NCBI GenBank assembly: GCA_021234155.1
Contig: JAJEKV010000080.1
Span: 3,335,867 to 3,399,866, forward strand
DNA length: 64,000 nucleotides
From: Isoetes taiwanensis
Taxonomy: Eukaryota > Streptophyta > Lycopodiopsida > Isoetales > Isoetaceae
Direction: 5' to 3'
The position numbers and the translations under genes are program-made. The notes beneath the pieces are model-generated. The model saw nothing but the letters and a program-made list of their open reading frames with translations, had not been told where the DNA came from and did not search any database. Positions 11,838 to 23,441 of this stretch are shown here, one piece after another. Numbering within the stretch: the first letter of the stretch is position 1; each line of letters begins with the position of its first letter.

Positions 11838-14800
11838 TTCAAGAAGCAAACACCACGGATAGTGACTAAGCAGTGACATATTATATTATAGTGGATATTT
11901 TTTACAAAATGTGGGCACTGCCCAGCTATTTCCGCTATGGGCACTGCCCTATATACAAAAACGGGCTCAGAGCCCTATCTACTAAAAACCTAAGAGGAAA
12001 AACCCTCTACTCGGGTGGGGGAGAGGTATCTTGAAAGGAGGTGGTAGAGGTTACGCTTTCGGGGGGTCAGTGAAGGTGCGAGAACCACCTCCATCCGTTG
12101 GTATTAGGGTAGGGATGTTCGGCCATCCGGAGCACCAACCATCCATTCGCGAGCCCGCGATTGTGGCGGTATGAGGTCGAGCAGTTCATTTTGCAAGTAA
12201 TCCCTCGGCGGTTGGTGGGCATAGTGCGGTTTTCGTTCAAACCGGCGGCGGCCATGCTCGGCGCCATCGGATGTCTTCGCTTCACTCCCGGTTAGTCTTA
12301 TATAGCCAGCAGAGGCGCTGAGTCGGCGTGGACCAATCAGAAATCCGCCAAGCGTGTTTGCAATGCAAGGCTCTTTCTAAAGCGAGAATCTTTTCTCCGC
12401 AGCATATCTAGCAAAGGGTACCCTCTCGACACATTCGTTTTAATGATATCCCGCCCGAGTTGCCGGCAATAAATGCAATTGCTTCTTTTTCATACCGTCA
12501 AACATTAATATGTGTCCTTTGGCCATCTGTCACATCAGATCCTTCTCTCCGTCTCATCTTCACCGTTCATTGCTTCTCCCTTAAGTTGTTTGGGGACTTA
12601 GCCAAATTTTGCCTCTCAATGCACTCCTTGGCATCTTTCGACACGACACCATCAGCGGCTTGATTAAGCCCTCATCATACCTCTTAAGCCTCGATTCGCG
12701 GCGCCCTAAACCTTTTCGTTCCCTCTGCGCCTTCGTCCCTCCGTTCTTGGCCGCCGTCCTCGCCTTTGAATCTTTGTTCTTTTACGCAAATCTTTACCAT
12801 GCTTTTTGCACCAAAATTTTCTACACTTCAAACTCTTTGCTCCCGGGGGCCGGCTCTTTTCAGTCGTATCTTTCTTGGCGCCCACTTTTTCAGGTGAAGC
12901 CCTTGTTGGCCCGAATCATGAAGTCGTGAGAGCGCCGGAAGCTTTCTGAATTCTCTCAAATGGAACTCCGGCTCCAAATCGACCAATTAGGCGGTTCATC
13001 GCCAATATCGTCAGCGGCCAGCATGGATACACCCGAGTGGTCGATGGCACCACCATTTTAAGCTGACTCAACACTTGATTTCCGAGGGTATTCCATATTC
13101 CCTTGCAAACCCCTTGTTTATCTTGGTGCGCCATACGGGATCTAGATGTCCGCGAGTTTGGTGCAACTCCTTATCAAGCCAATGTACATCGCGACAAACA
13201 TAGACAAGCCTCATGAAACTTTTGTTAAGTTTACGTGGCATAAGTTCCTGGGTATTCTATCAAGAACACCCATATCAATAAGCCTTTCTATAATATAGTG
13301 CTCCGCTCGCACTCAACCACCATATTGATTGGCCCCAATTGATGTTTTTACCGTCTTCTCCAAGAAGTTGGCCCGTCTTGGCTGCCACTTCTATTTCTGA
13401 AGTTTTTACGTGGGAGGCCACCTTCAAGCCATCATCGTCATTACTTTCCTCCCACACCACCTAATTCTCATGATTCCCTTTCGGTCCCTTCCCCGGACTC
13501 ACCAAAGTCGGCACCTCACGCCCTTCTTCCTCACGGTCATGTCAAAATCCGCACTCCCATGTCACTGTCTCCTCCTCTGCTACACCATCCCCTTCACACC
13601 ATCTCTCACAAACATCACAAACCAGGCAGCAGCAGGCTCCACCACCACAGCATCCTCGTCAGCTGTTGTATCAGTATCAGCAGGATGCTCAAGCTGCTGT
13701 TCTAAAGTTACAAGAATCCCAAGAAGCTCTTATGAATGGGGTTCAAAGCGGCACTAGAGGCCTCGATCGCGGTGCAAGTGACCTTCAAAGCTGCCCTTTG
13801 CACAAGTTGCAACTTTGAAGGCCCAACTTCAAGACAAACGCGGAGCTCTCTTACGGGCCCATACGGATCTCAAAAAGTGCGCGGGATCAGATCAGCCTAC
13901 TTGCGAGATCAACAGGGCTCGGCTCAATAAAAATTCAGGGATTTATTGGAGCAAAACAAGTCCAAAGACACTCTCACGGGTGCCAAGGACAAAGATATTG
14001 CTAAGGTCGGCGCCTTGTACTCAGAGAGCTTTGTGACAATTCTGACACTCAAGTTCAAAACCTTCGGTGGCGTGGCGGCTCAAATTGCCTCGTTGGCTCG
14101 GCTCTCCGCGGAACTTCTCGGCTCACATCCCTCCAAGATAAACTACGGAGGTTGAAGCAAAACTTCTTGATGATGCGCGAGATTGCCGTGCCGTCTCAAT
14201 GCTCGGGGCAATCTTCCTCGAGGTCAACACTTCCGAAGCGGGTCCGTGACCAATCGCGCCTTTGCTGAAAAGGATAACGAGGATCCGTGACCTTGAACAA
14301 CAGCTGCAGCAAGCTATTCAGTCTGCTGATGAGGCTCAAGCAAAACTTGACGGCAATGGCACCATTGTTAGCAACCTGCCTTTCGACTTCCCAGTTCCTT
14401 CCTGCTATCATGATTATGTGGTTGCTCGCCGCCACCTCTTCATACGAAGTGGCATGCGGTGATGGACTGTGGATGTTCCCCCTGCGCTTTGCAGATTTTC
14501 TTCGGATCGGCCGAACTCTCAATGGAAGACAAAGGTTTATCTTTGTGCCCTTTTGGTCTTTGATCTCATACAACTGCGCCGATCCGGACTTTATCACCTC
14601 AAATTGTTCAGCCCATGGCTTACATTTTTCATGATTTCTATCGGGTGATACGGGGAGAACTTTCGGGATGGGCCACGCCCACACTTCGGGGTGACCCCAC
14701 TTTGCAATGGTTGCTTCAGGAGGGATAACAACCTTCAGGACATCATGAGGATCTTCCCTATGCACAAGTTTATATGCGGCACCTCGCGGGTTACAATCAA

Positions 14801-15651
14801 TTACGTGCTCTTACGGATAGCAAGGCGGTCCCCGCGGGTTGGGATAGCCCTCTGTCAACTCTCAACTCTCGCCTCTGTTTGGGATCGTTGGTGTCAAGCT
14901 CTTGATCCGGCTCTTGTCGGTGAATTGGGGGAGCAAGCTTCGGCAACCCATACGGGCATGGTTCCTTCTCCCTATGCTTCCTGGGTGTTCCTCCCGCCTC
15001 GGGTTCGACTCCGATTGGCGCCTCCCCTTTTGGACAAAGGTCATGGATGGCCATCTTTGGATGGACTCCACCTCGGATCTCGGCCGGATCTCCGGTGGGA
15101 TCCCGTTTTGTTCGCCGCTCACATTGGAAGGAGGGTGCCACTCTTGATACCACCGCGGGTGGATCTATATTGCTAATGGCGTGGTTGGCAACACCCGGCT
15201 GATCTCGTCGCTTCATGGTCTTGACACCTTCTTGCGAGAATGCGCCACCTCACCCGATCCTTGATACATCTTCAAAGCGGGGTTTTGTGCTGCTCTCAAA
15301 TGCATCTTCCTCGGTTCCTTAAATCGGTAGCGTCCATTTTTTTACTGCAATCCGAATGCAAAGTGTCGGTGGTGCCGGCCTCGGACCTGCCTACTCATGG
15401 AATGTCGGTTCGTTTCTTGAGGCGCCCATCGCCGCCTTTGAAGACATGGTGCGATCTCGTTTCCTCATTGATGCGAGATCCCCCCTTGGCCTCAACACTC
15501 CTCTTGCTCTACAAACACGCCGGGGACCTCATTGGCGATTACCATAATGGTGCCGTCCTCCTCTCCCGTGAGGATCACTTTCACCAGAGATGGCTTCCCA
15601 CCCTCGAAACACTTCCTCCTTTTCTTCACTCGAGTGTCGTTTGGTGGGGAG
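11838..15651. other. Extra 3.8-kb region of element N between integrase and 3' LTR
   Basis: A typical compact gypsy element has little here. Two kinds of coding signal are seen. On the minus strand, broken open frames (about 13,460-12,916 and 12,285-12,067) read as ordinary protein, with a basic stretch after 12,900. On the plus strand, 13,600-14,470 carries a Gln-rich run and coiled-coil heptads (LQESQEALMNGVQ; LEQQLQQAIQSADEAQAKL). No domain was recognised with certainty. Known Ogre/Retand-type Tat elements carry an extra ORF here, sometimes antisense; whether this is the same is inference. Confidence 0.45.
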
Positions 15652-16239
15652 TGTTAGTCTGCCTCCTCTACGAGGACTATTCATGCATCTGACGGACCAG
15701 GTCAAGCTCAAGGATCCACGGTCAGCCCGCGGGTCAGCCATCAAAGGCTCGGCCCGAAGACCAGCGGCGGAACCCGCGGTCAAAGCACCGCGTCTAAGAG
15801 CGCCCGCTTCGAGACAAGTGGCGGCTGTCACATGGCGTCGGCGTCCGGCAGCATGATTCTAGGCACTTCAAGAGGCACCGCCAACATTCTGCAAATCGAG
15901 GGCCTCCTTCCAGAGTCGGCAGAGATCGGTCGAGTGTCTATAGTGGGCCAAAGGCCATTGTACTATATATATGACTAGAGCTGCATTACATGAGTTCTAG
16001 ATGAGTTTTGAGTCTTGTCTCTTTTCAGGTTTTCTCTCTTTTTTGAGCTCATGTATGTTCATCATTGATATCAAGGAAGCTTATCATTTTTCCTCTCATT
16101 GTTCTCTTGGTTACGTTTTCTTCTTCTTGTTTCTCTTCTTGCAAATCCGGCGTGTCATAGTCCCCGGACTCTCTGTTAGATCCACGGGTCCTCACCCGGA
16201 GGGTGTCTTCCAAAGAGTTCGAACCCGGACCCCAAAACA
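15652..16239 (+). repeat. 3' LTR of element N
   Basis: Direct repeat of 5,409-5,987, preceded by the purine-rich tract TTTGGTGGGGAG. After its end at 16,239 the element A reverse transcriptase resumes. Confidence 0.85.
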
Positions 16240-16780
16240 CGGAGGAGCATGAGAAACATCTTGGTTGGCCTTGGAAAAGCTAAGGCGCCATCGGCTCTTT
16301 GCCAAGTTCTCTAAATGCAAGTTTGCCACTCCCAAGGTGGATTATTTGGGACATATCATTTTGCGAGAGGGCATTGCGACCAGATCCAAACAAAGATAGA
16401 GGCGATGTGTAAGGGAATGGCCTATTCCGGGTAATGTTTAGAGGTAAGAAGTTTCTTAGGATTAGCCGGATATTATCGGAAATTTGTTAAGGATTTTTGC
16501 AAAGATTGCAGCACCTCTTACTAATCTTACAAAGCATGAGAAGGTGAAGGATTGGATTGAGCATTGGAAAGCAAAGGTTCAAGGAAGTTTCCAGCAGACT
16601 TTAAAGATGCTTTAGCGTCGACACCAGGTCCTCACATTGCGGACCACGAAGGATAAACTAGTAGCAGCGGATGCGGTAAGATTGCCCGGTGGTGTCCTAA
16701 TGCGGGAGGGAGGGTTATTGCCTATGATTCAAAGAAAATGAAGCGACCACGAGCAGCGATACCCTACCCATGATCAGGAA
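16240..16780 (+). pseudogene. Element A RT C-terminus and RNase H start (decayed)
   Basis: The RT frame resumes with EEHEKHL, then continues in shifting frames with recognisable fragments of the gypsy RT thumb (a stretch equal to LGLAGYYRKFVKDF near 16,455-16,500) and the RNase H start. Several one-base indels are needed to follow it. It links the RT at 5,403 to the open RNase H-integrase frame at 16,781. Confidence 0.65.
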
Positions 16781-18055
16781 TTGTTAGCCGTTGTCCGTGC
16801 TCTGCGGATATGGAGACACTACTTTCTTGGTAGAAGATTCCAGCTGGATACTGATCATCAGAGTCTCCGTTACTTATCCACCCAGCCAAATCTCAACCTC
16901 CGTCAGAGGAGATGGATGGAATTTTTGGAGGAATATGATTTTGAGATCATGTATAAGCCTGGGAAGCACAATGTGGTTGCGGATGCGTTGTCACGCCATC
17001 CTTTGGTAACCCGAACCCATTGTAATGCAATTTCCACACTCACCAGTGAGTTTGGGAAACAAGTACAACAGACCTTGGCCACGGATCCCGAGTTCCGTGA
17101 TGTCTGGGATAGTTTGAATAAGGAGGCACGCACAGATAAGGAACGTGAAGCTTATCGTTCATATAACAAAGAGGGCAACTTGTTATATTACAAAGATAAG
17201 TTGTGCGTACCTGAGACTTCAGGAGTACGTAAGCTAATTCTCCATGACAAGCACAACAGCCCTATAGCTGGACATGCCGGTTTTATGAAGACCTACTTTA
17301 AGATCCGCTCCAGTTATTTTTGGCCTTCGATGAAGAAGGACATTGCCAGGTACATTCAGCAATGTCAAGTGTGTCAGCAGACCAAGGCGGAACAATTAAG
17401 GACTCCAGGAGAGTTGCAACCTCTGGATGTGCCCAACGCTAAGTGGGAAGTGATCACCATGGATTTCATTGTGGGCCTTCCACGTACTTTCCGTGGATAT
17501 GATGCATTGATGGTAGTGGTCGACAAATTGTCAAAAATGGCTCATTTCTTGCCATGTCGTACCACGGATACAGCCTTTGATACTGCTCTGCTGTTTGCCA
17601 AGGAGATCTTCAGGTTACACGGAATGCCACGAGTTATTGTCTCCGACAGAGATCCCAAATTCGTAAGTGCATTCTGGAAGGATTTCTTTGTCACCATCCA
17701 GACCAAGCTTGCTATGAGTACCGCATATCATCCTCAGACGGATGGTCAGACAGAGCGTACCAATCGTATTATAGAGGATATGCTACGAAGTTACGTGTGG
17801 AGTAAGCAATCACAGTGGGCTGACTATATTTATCTGGTCGAGTTTGCCTACAACAGCATGAAGCAGGAATCTTCCAGAATGTCTCCCTTCATGATAAATT
17901 ATGGTTATCAATGCCTTACTCCAGACACGTGGCATAACCCCGTTTCTAAAGTGGAGGTTTCTCAGCAACTCCTCTTGGAAATGCAAGCTCTGGTTGAGGA
18001 AGTTCGTGGTTACCTATTGGTACGACGCGGTCGCCGAGAAGAGTGTAGCCGATAA
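16781..18055 (+). CDS. Element A RNase H-integrase open frame
   Basis: This 424-residue open stretch is part of the pol polyprotein, not a free gene; the first Met is internal. Residues 1-70 are the RNase H end (DTDHQSLRYL, then HNVVADALSR). The integrase zinc finger uses H155/H165 and C195/C198 (CQVCQQTK). The catalytic triad is D228 (TMDFIVGLP), D289 (SDRDPKF) and E325 (DGQTERTNR). After residue 340 it reads YLVEFAYNS and FMINYGYQCLTPDTWHN. It ends by frameshift at about 18,020; the C-terminal domain continues at 18,080. It is the best preserved part of element A. Confidence 0.85.
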   Translation: MLAVVRALRIWRHYFLGRRFQLDTDHQSLRYLSTQPNLNLRQRRWMEFLEEYDFEIMYKPGKHNVVADALSRHPLVTRTHCNAISTLTSEFGKQVQQTLATDPEFRDVWDSLNKEARTDKEREAYRSYNKEGNLLYYKDKLCVPETSGVRKLILHDKHNSPIAGHAGFMKTYFKIRSSYFWPSMKKDIARYIQQCQVCQQTKAEQLRTPGELQPLDVPNAKWEVITMDFIVGLPRTFRGYDALMVVVDKLSKMAHFLPCRTTDTAFDTALLFAKEIFRLHGMPRVIVSDRDPKFVSAFWKDFFVTIQTKLAMSTAYHPQTDGQTERTNRIIEDMLRSYVWSKQSQWADYIYLVEFAYNSMKQESSRMSPFMINYGYQCLTPDTWHNPVSKVEVSQQLLLEMQALVEEVRGYLLVRRGRREECSR

Positions 18056-18079
18056 CCGCAGGACCCCACGAAGTCTTCA

Positions 18080-18589
18080 GTGGGTGAATCGGTTTGGCTT
18101 AAGATTAAGGTAAAACAAGCCAAGCTTAAGATTGGTAACTGCAAAAAGCTAGCACCCAGATGGGCTGGGCCGTTCAAGATCATTGAACGTATTGGGGAGC
18201 AAGCATATCGCCTGGATTTTGCCACCCGCTTTGAAGATCCACAAGGTCTTTCATGTGAGTCTTCTAAAGCAAACACACCCGAGATCAGAGCGACCTTGGA
18301 TACACCCACCCTACTTGAGATGACAGAAGAGCATTTAGATATAGTGCCTGAAGCTCTTCTTGATCGAGCATATAAGCAGACTCGGAGGACCCAGATGCTG
18401 CAATACTTGGTCAAGTGGAAACACTTGCCAGTAGAGGATGCTACGTGGGTGATGCAAACAGACCTTGAAAAGCACTATCCGGACTTCATGCGCGAATCTC
18501 AAGGCCGCACCATCAACGATGCTATCAACCCCGCTCCCGGCGGTAAGCTTGAAGGCTTGATTCGCCGAGAATCAGTCAGTAGAGGGTAG
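18080..18589 (+). CDS. Element A integrase C-terminus and chromodomain
   Basis: The segment continues the integrase after a frameshift. Residues about 10-50 form the GPY/F module (KLAPRWAGPFKIIERIG). Residues about 110-145 form a chromodomain: QYLVKWKHLP, then ATWVMQTDLEKHYPDF. In chromoviruses this domain is thought to direct integration to marked chromatin. The motif order and short tail are typical. The stop at 18,587-18,589 ends the polyprotein. Confidence 0.8.
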   Translation: MGESVWLKIKVKQAKLKIGNCKKLAPRWAGPFKIIERIGEQAYRLDFATRFEDPQGLSCESSKANTPEIRATLDTPTLLEMTEEHLDIVPEALLDRAYKQTRRTQMLQYLVKWKHLPVEDATWVMQTDLEKHYPDFMRESQGRTINDAINPAPGGKLEGLIRRESVSRG

Positions 18590-19186
18590 ATGCATCGTAG
18601 TTAACAACAGTTACCGATGATGGGATCACCTTCGTGTTCCTTAGGACGTGGTGTACTGTCAATGTGGACATGACCGCGAACTGCTTGTAAAGCATGTAGT
18701 TCATAGCCGCATTCATCTTGGCTATAATAGGAATGTGACCATTCCTTACGCCACAATGAATTGCGAACCATAGGCATGATAGGTTCCTTATAGATAAATT
18801 TTCCTTTATTTCTTATAGGGGGTGGACCCTTCAACCACAACCTAATTATTTTATCTATATAAACTGATATATTCACATGTGCCAGGCCAGTGAGTGATGC
18901 GTCACCTGCCCATGTATAGAGGGGTTGGCGGATGGTTTCGACTTTTCATGGTGTTTACATGTAGTTCCTTATTGTTTTCGCTATTTGATATTGGACTTGG
19001 GTCCTTGAACTTGTTGCTTATGATAATCATGTGAACGCACTTACATGTTTAAAACTGTTTTAAACTTTGAAGTTTTAATATATTACTTTTTGGAAATAAG
19101 GAATTACCTTCCTTCATAATCTCATTTACTACATTTGTATCTAACTCCAATGCCTTTGGGGGCGGCATTAATTCTAGGGGGGAGAA
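18590..19186 (+). other. 3' untranslated region and polypurine tract of element A
   Basis: About 600 bp of AT-rich non-coding sequence lies between the chromodomain stop and the 3' LTR. It ends in the purine tract TAGGGGGGAGAA (19,175-19,186), which would prime plus-strand synthesis. The LTR starts at 19,187. Unlike Y and B, this 3' region lacks the tandem repeats. Confidence 0.7.
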
Positions 19187-20870
19187 TGTGGCGTTCCAAG
19201 TATTTATACGGTATAATTATAAATATATTGACCGTCACCCGGTATAGATACGCCACCATGGGGGTATGGTAACCTAGGGGGTTGACCTAAAAGGGATTAA
19301 ATTAGCTATGCTAATTTAATTATTAAGGATAATAACCTATAATTAAGGAATTAATATTTAAAAAGGGATAATTAAGTTAATTATGGTTTGGGGAAGGTGC
19401 CACTTGGCCAAAATCGATTGGCTAACATGGTGATGCTAATTGGAGGCATCAAGGTGGATCACTACCCCCATATCAGCCATAATCGACCGGGGAGGAGTGG
19501 AGGCCACCTTTGAGGGGCGGCCTACCTACCTTTGCCAAGGCCGAGTGCCACCTTCCCCGGTGGCGCCACCCTTGCCTAGCACAGTACCTGTAGTAGGGAG
19601 CTAAACGTCAAGTCCCAAGAAGATGGAAGCCCAGCGATAGGGGTCAGTGGGAACTCGGGTAGGTGGCTAGTATAGGTTGATATTCTGGGGGCATACATTT
19701 GGGCACTTGTTGTGTTGTTTTGTCTATTCTCTCGTGTTTTACTCAGTAGGAACTAACCCTTGGTTGTAAAGGTAAGTTCTCTTTATATTACGATTACGGA
19801 TTTGCTCTCAAAGGATGGATTGATAGTTCTTTGCATAGTCTTACTCGAAATGGGGGAAATAAAGGGGTAGAGACCTCGAGCCCATATATTGTAGTATGCT
19901 CCCTAGGTAGAGCCACGTATTATCCCAATAATGCGACACTTTGTGCACAAGAGACCCACTTGAGAGTGGAGTGGATGCTATGGAATGGCTTAGCACCAAA
20001 CAAGGGACATGAAGTGGTGAAGTGGGGGTGGGGTCTTGCACCTAACATAAAAGGCTCCCAGAGACTTATAGTGGACTAGGCCTAATAGCCGGCCAGGTGA
20101 GCTAGGGCTGATCCAAAGGGGTATGGGTCCCGACACTCCGGGAGGTACAGAGGTGTGACCAGCATGGGGGCATCAATACTTTGAGTAGATTTAGGGCGAG
20201 TAAGTCGGGTACGGATGCGGGGGTCGCTGATGCGGCACGTATTCTCTAGTCCACCCATGGAACCACTGTGATCCTGGAAGGGGACGCTTCCCCGACCTGC
20301 CTCATCGGACGGGGCTTCATGAACCCTGTAGTAGGCTCGTAGGGTGATACCTTGAGTCTGCGTGTCCGGAAGGCTATAGTGATGCCATAGCATGATTCGA
20401 CTCATCTGCAAAGTGTGCACAGGAGGGGCGGATGGAGTGGACAACCCTAGCCCGATGTTCTATGCCGATAGCGCCATGTTAAGCCAAGATTCCTGCCCGA
20501 TCTCTTAAGACCTGGGGCCGTCGGTCGATCCTCACCGAGTCCGAGCGGGGTAGAACCATGGGTTTGGGGTGTTTTCTTAGGTTTAGATGCATATTCTTTG
20601 CCGTTGGTATTTGGATGGATCGCCACCCGCCATTGGTGGTTATTTATATGTAATTTATGCTGTGTGCTAACCCTTGTATTCACGCTTGCGATGTAGGAGC
20701 CCCATTGCGTGGGCGAAATGACCTTTCGTGGTCCTTCTTTTCGGGGCATCATATTATAGATGGCCCGAAATAGGCGGAGGAGGGCCCGCTCATGGCGAAG
20801 TTGGTCGCCATGGGAGAAAGTCCCCGCGATGTATACGGCCGAGGGTCGTGTATATGTTCGGGGCGTCCGC
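19187..20870 (+). repeat. 3' LTR of element A
   Basis: Direct repeat of 451-2,133, starting TGTGGCGTTCC. The inner palindrome is kept (19,290-19,320). The terminal CGTCACA is damaged at about 20,864-20,870, where the X LTR sequence resumes with CAGC. Confidence 0.88.
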
Positions 20871-21172
20871 CAGCTAGATCTATGACTTCTTGGGATGCTA
20901 CAAAGCTGCCATGCCCATGACCACAAAATAAGAACAAGGGAAACAAAAATGTACAAAAACTGAAGGAAATGCGCGCCAAATGAGGCTCTCCAAACTTGAG
21001 ATAAAATCTGATTACGTCTGAAGAGGCTCTAGTCTAATATAGTGTAGACCATAAATCTGAGCCCTAAATCTAGCTAAAACCCCTACATTTATGCTAACCT
21101 AAACATGCCAAGTGTAGTCTGCTACCACTGACATCTAGCATGTGCACAATGTTAACCACTAGGTGGTTAACG
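20871..21172 (-). repeat. X LTR, minus copy, main part
   Basis: The reverse complement closely matches 24,506-24,566 plus 30,063-30,337, including TGTGCACATGCTAG and a long shared stretch from TTGGCATGTTTAGG on. It starts (minus strand) at 21,172 with CGTTAACC, one change from TGTTAACC. It is directly flanked by CCGTG (21,173-21,177), the complement of the CACGG that flanks the other X LTR. This copy holds the uninterrupted TACACTTGG target where the copia element inserted in the other copy. Confidence 0.8.
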
Positions 21173-23441
21173 CCGTGGTCTTGCAAGGCAAGAAAATGCG
21201 CCATGTTAGACAATTTGTCGACCATTACCATCAAGGCATCGTCGCCCCTAGACGTTCGAGGAAGACCCGTGATGAAGTCCATACTCACCATCTCTCATTG
21301 GCATCTAGCACCGCCAATGGTTCAAAAGCCCCTGGGATTCGAAGTTGCTCTGCCTTTGTCTGTTGTCATAGCTGATATTCCCGAATATACTTGGCAATGT
21401 CCTTCTTTATACCCAGCCAAAAGTAGCTACCTCTTATCTTGAAGTATGTCTTTATGCATTCTGTGTGGCCGGCTATAGGGCTATTGTGAGTATCGTGAAG
21501 GATCAATGATACTTTTGAGACACAAAGCTTGTCCTTATAGTATAAAAGTTTGTCTTCTTAAATTTCTTGTAAGCCTCCTTTTCCTTTTCTGTCCTTGCTT
21601 CCTTGCAAAGATTAACCTAAATTTCTCGAAATTCTTCATTGGAGGGGATAACATCCTCAATCTTCTTGCCAAACTCGTTGCAGAGGGTCGAAACGGTGTT
21701 GCAAACTCTAGTCGCCAAGGGTCGATGAGATAATACATCTGCAACTACATTCAACTTTTTTGGCTTGTGTGATATCTCAAACTCATATTCTTCTAGGAAC
21801 TCCACCCAATGTCTCTGCCTTAGGTTGAGAATTGGTTGCATAAAGATATATTGGAGGCTTTGGTGATCAGTATCTAACTGAAATTTTCTTCCCAGCAAAT
21901 AATGCCTCCATATACATAGAGTCCTGACAACGGGTAGGAGCTCCTGATCATGTGTTGGATAGCACTACTCTGCATCGTTCATCTTCTTGGAGTCGTATGC
22001 CACCACTCTGCCCTCTTGTATAAGTACTCTCCCTGTGGCTATCTTGCTTGCATCAGTTGCCACAAGCTTATCTTTATCTGGGTCCGGTCAGCACCGGGTC
22101 CGTTGTCAAGGCTTCCTTGAGCTTGCGGAAGGAAGCTTTAACATTCTTGACCCAATGATCTATCCAATCCTTCACCTTGTGTTGCTAGATGAGATCTGAT
22201 AGGGGAGCTGCCCACTTGACAAAATCCTTCACAAACTTCCTATAATACCCCGCGAGGCCGAGAAAGCTTCCTACTTCATCTACATTATTTGGTGCTGGCC
22301 AACTGCTTATTGCCTCAATCTTCGATGGATCAGTTGCTATGCCCTCGGCTGATACCATATGGCCTAGGTATTTAACTTCTGTTGTAGCAAAATGGCACTT
22401 AGAAAGTTTGCCGAATAAATGGTGCCGTCTTAGCTTCTCCAAGACTTTCCTTAAGTGTGCTACATGTTCTTCCATTGACTTGCTATGGATCATAATGTCA
22501 TTGAAGAAGATGATGACGAACTCATCCAAGAACTCTCTGAAGATGTCGTTCATCAGTCTCATGAACATTGTTGGGCCATTTGATAGGCTGAAAAGCATGA
22601 CTATAAATTCATAATGCCCATACCGCATTCTAAAGGCGGTCGCGTGAATGTCTTATTTTTTGATTTCTTATCTGGTGGTAGCCTGATCTCAAGTCAATCT
22701 TGGAAAAGACTTTTGCTCTCTGGAGCTGGTCCATCAAGTCATCTGCTCTTAGCAAGGCGTATTTGTTCTTTACCATCTGCTTGTTCAATTGATGGTAGTC
22801 GATACACATCCTTAACCTTTTGTCTTTCTTCTCTACGAAGAGGATGGGCACCCCAAAGGGTGATATGCTTGCCCAATGAATCCGTGCTCTAGCAACTCCT
22901 GCAATTGCTTCTTGAGCTCTGCTAGCTCTGGGGGTGCTCATCCTATAAGAAGTCTTACTTATAGGCTTAGCACCTGGTGCTAGTATAATCTCACATTCCA
23001 TGCCTCTCTAGGGCAACAACTCACGGATTTCATCTGGAAAAACATCATAGAACTCCTTGATTAGCCTCGCAACTGGCCTAAGAAACTCTTTCAAGCTTGA
23101 CTCTCCTTGATGCTTCTAATCAGGCTCAATGGTCTCTAGCCTAAGAATATACTCAACTTTATCCTTCGCTATGCATTTGTGTAACTGCTTCAAGGACATA
23201 CACTGCATTACAAAACCACAAATCGGTTGCCAAGTGCTATGATCAAAATCTTATGTTTATCACAGTCAATCATTACCTTTCCTGGTAAGAACTCCATGCC
23301 GACTATAAGGCCATACTTACCAATGTCCATGACCTCTGCCCCCATAGTCAACTTGATCCCCCTTAGGTCTGTTGGAATCTTGGAGTATGTGTAATGGGCA
23401 TATATGAAGAATGACTCATCGGAGGAGTGTCGAAAGCCCAT
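21173..23441 (-). pseudogene. Element Y, protease to integrase part (reversed)
   Basis: On the minus strand this reads in gypsy order. Protease: 23,441-23,208 (MDIGKYGLIVGMEFL). RT: 23,001-22,185 ([38 protein letters not shown]). RNase H: 21,898-21,617 (FQLDTDHQSLQY; NVVADVLSHRP). Integrase start: 21,291-21,173 (MDFITGLPRTSRG; DKLSNMAHFL). The RT catalytic pair reads FFNDI, so the first Asp is Asn. The integrase breaks at the X target site; its continuation is on the plus strand from 30,343. Multiple frameshifts are present. Confidence 0.82.

Larger units (their letters stand above)
5409..16239 (+). mobile_element. Element N: Tat/Athila-like Ty3/gypsy element nested in element A
   Basis: LTRs of about 580 bp lie at 5,409-5,987 and 15,652-16,239; both begin TGTTAGTC, and the 3' copy ends CCCCAAAACA. 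A purine tract (about 15,638-15,651) precedes the 3' LTR. Gene order is gag, protease, RT, RNaseH, integrase, with no chromodomain, and about 3.8 kb of extra sequence before the 3' LTR. Domain wording (FSGYNQI, FPLPFTDQVLEEVAGHEMYS) fits the non-chromodomain Tat/Athila branch. The expected 5-bp target duplication is only partly visible (CTGG at left, CGG at right). Most frames are broken. Confidence 0.88.
451..20870 (+). mobile_element. Element A: Ty3/gypsy chromovirus, carrying a nested gypsy element
   Basis: The element is bounded by two LTRs of about 1.68 kb (451-2,133 and 19,187 to about 20,870) that begin TGTGACG/TGTGGCG and end in CGTCACA-like sequence. Inside the 5' LTR is an initiator-Met primer site (2,135-2,146), and before the 3' LTR is a purine tract (19,174-19,186). 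Gene order is gag, protease, RT, RNaseH, integrase, chromodomain, which is chromovirus order. The RT gene is interrupted by element N (5,409-16,239). The element inserted into an X LTR; CAGC flanks both sides (447-450 and 20,871-20,874), though the right end is damaged. Frameshifts in gag, protease and RT make this copy non-autonomous as read. Confidence 0.9.

Noticed and set aside
14797-15216. Minus-strand 139-residue protein in element N
   Set aside because: It lies opposite GC-rich degenerate sequence and overlaps other open frames; no domain or composition supports it over its alternatives.
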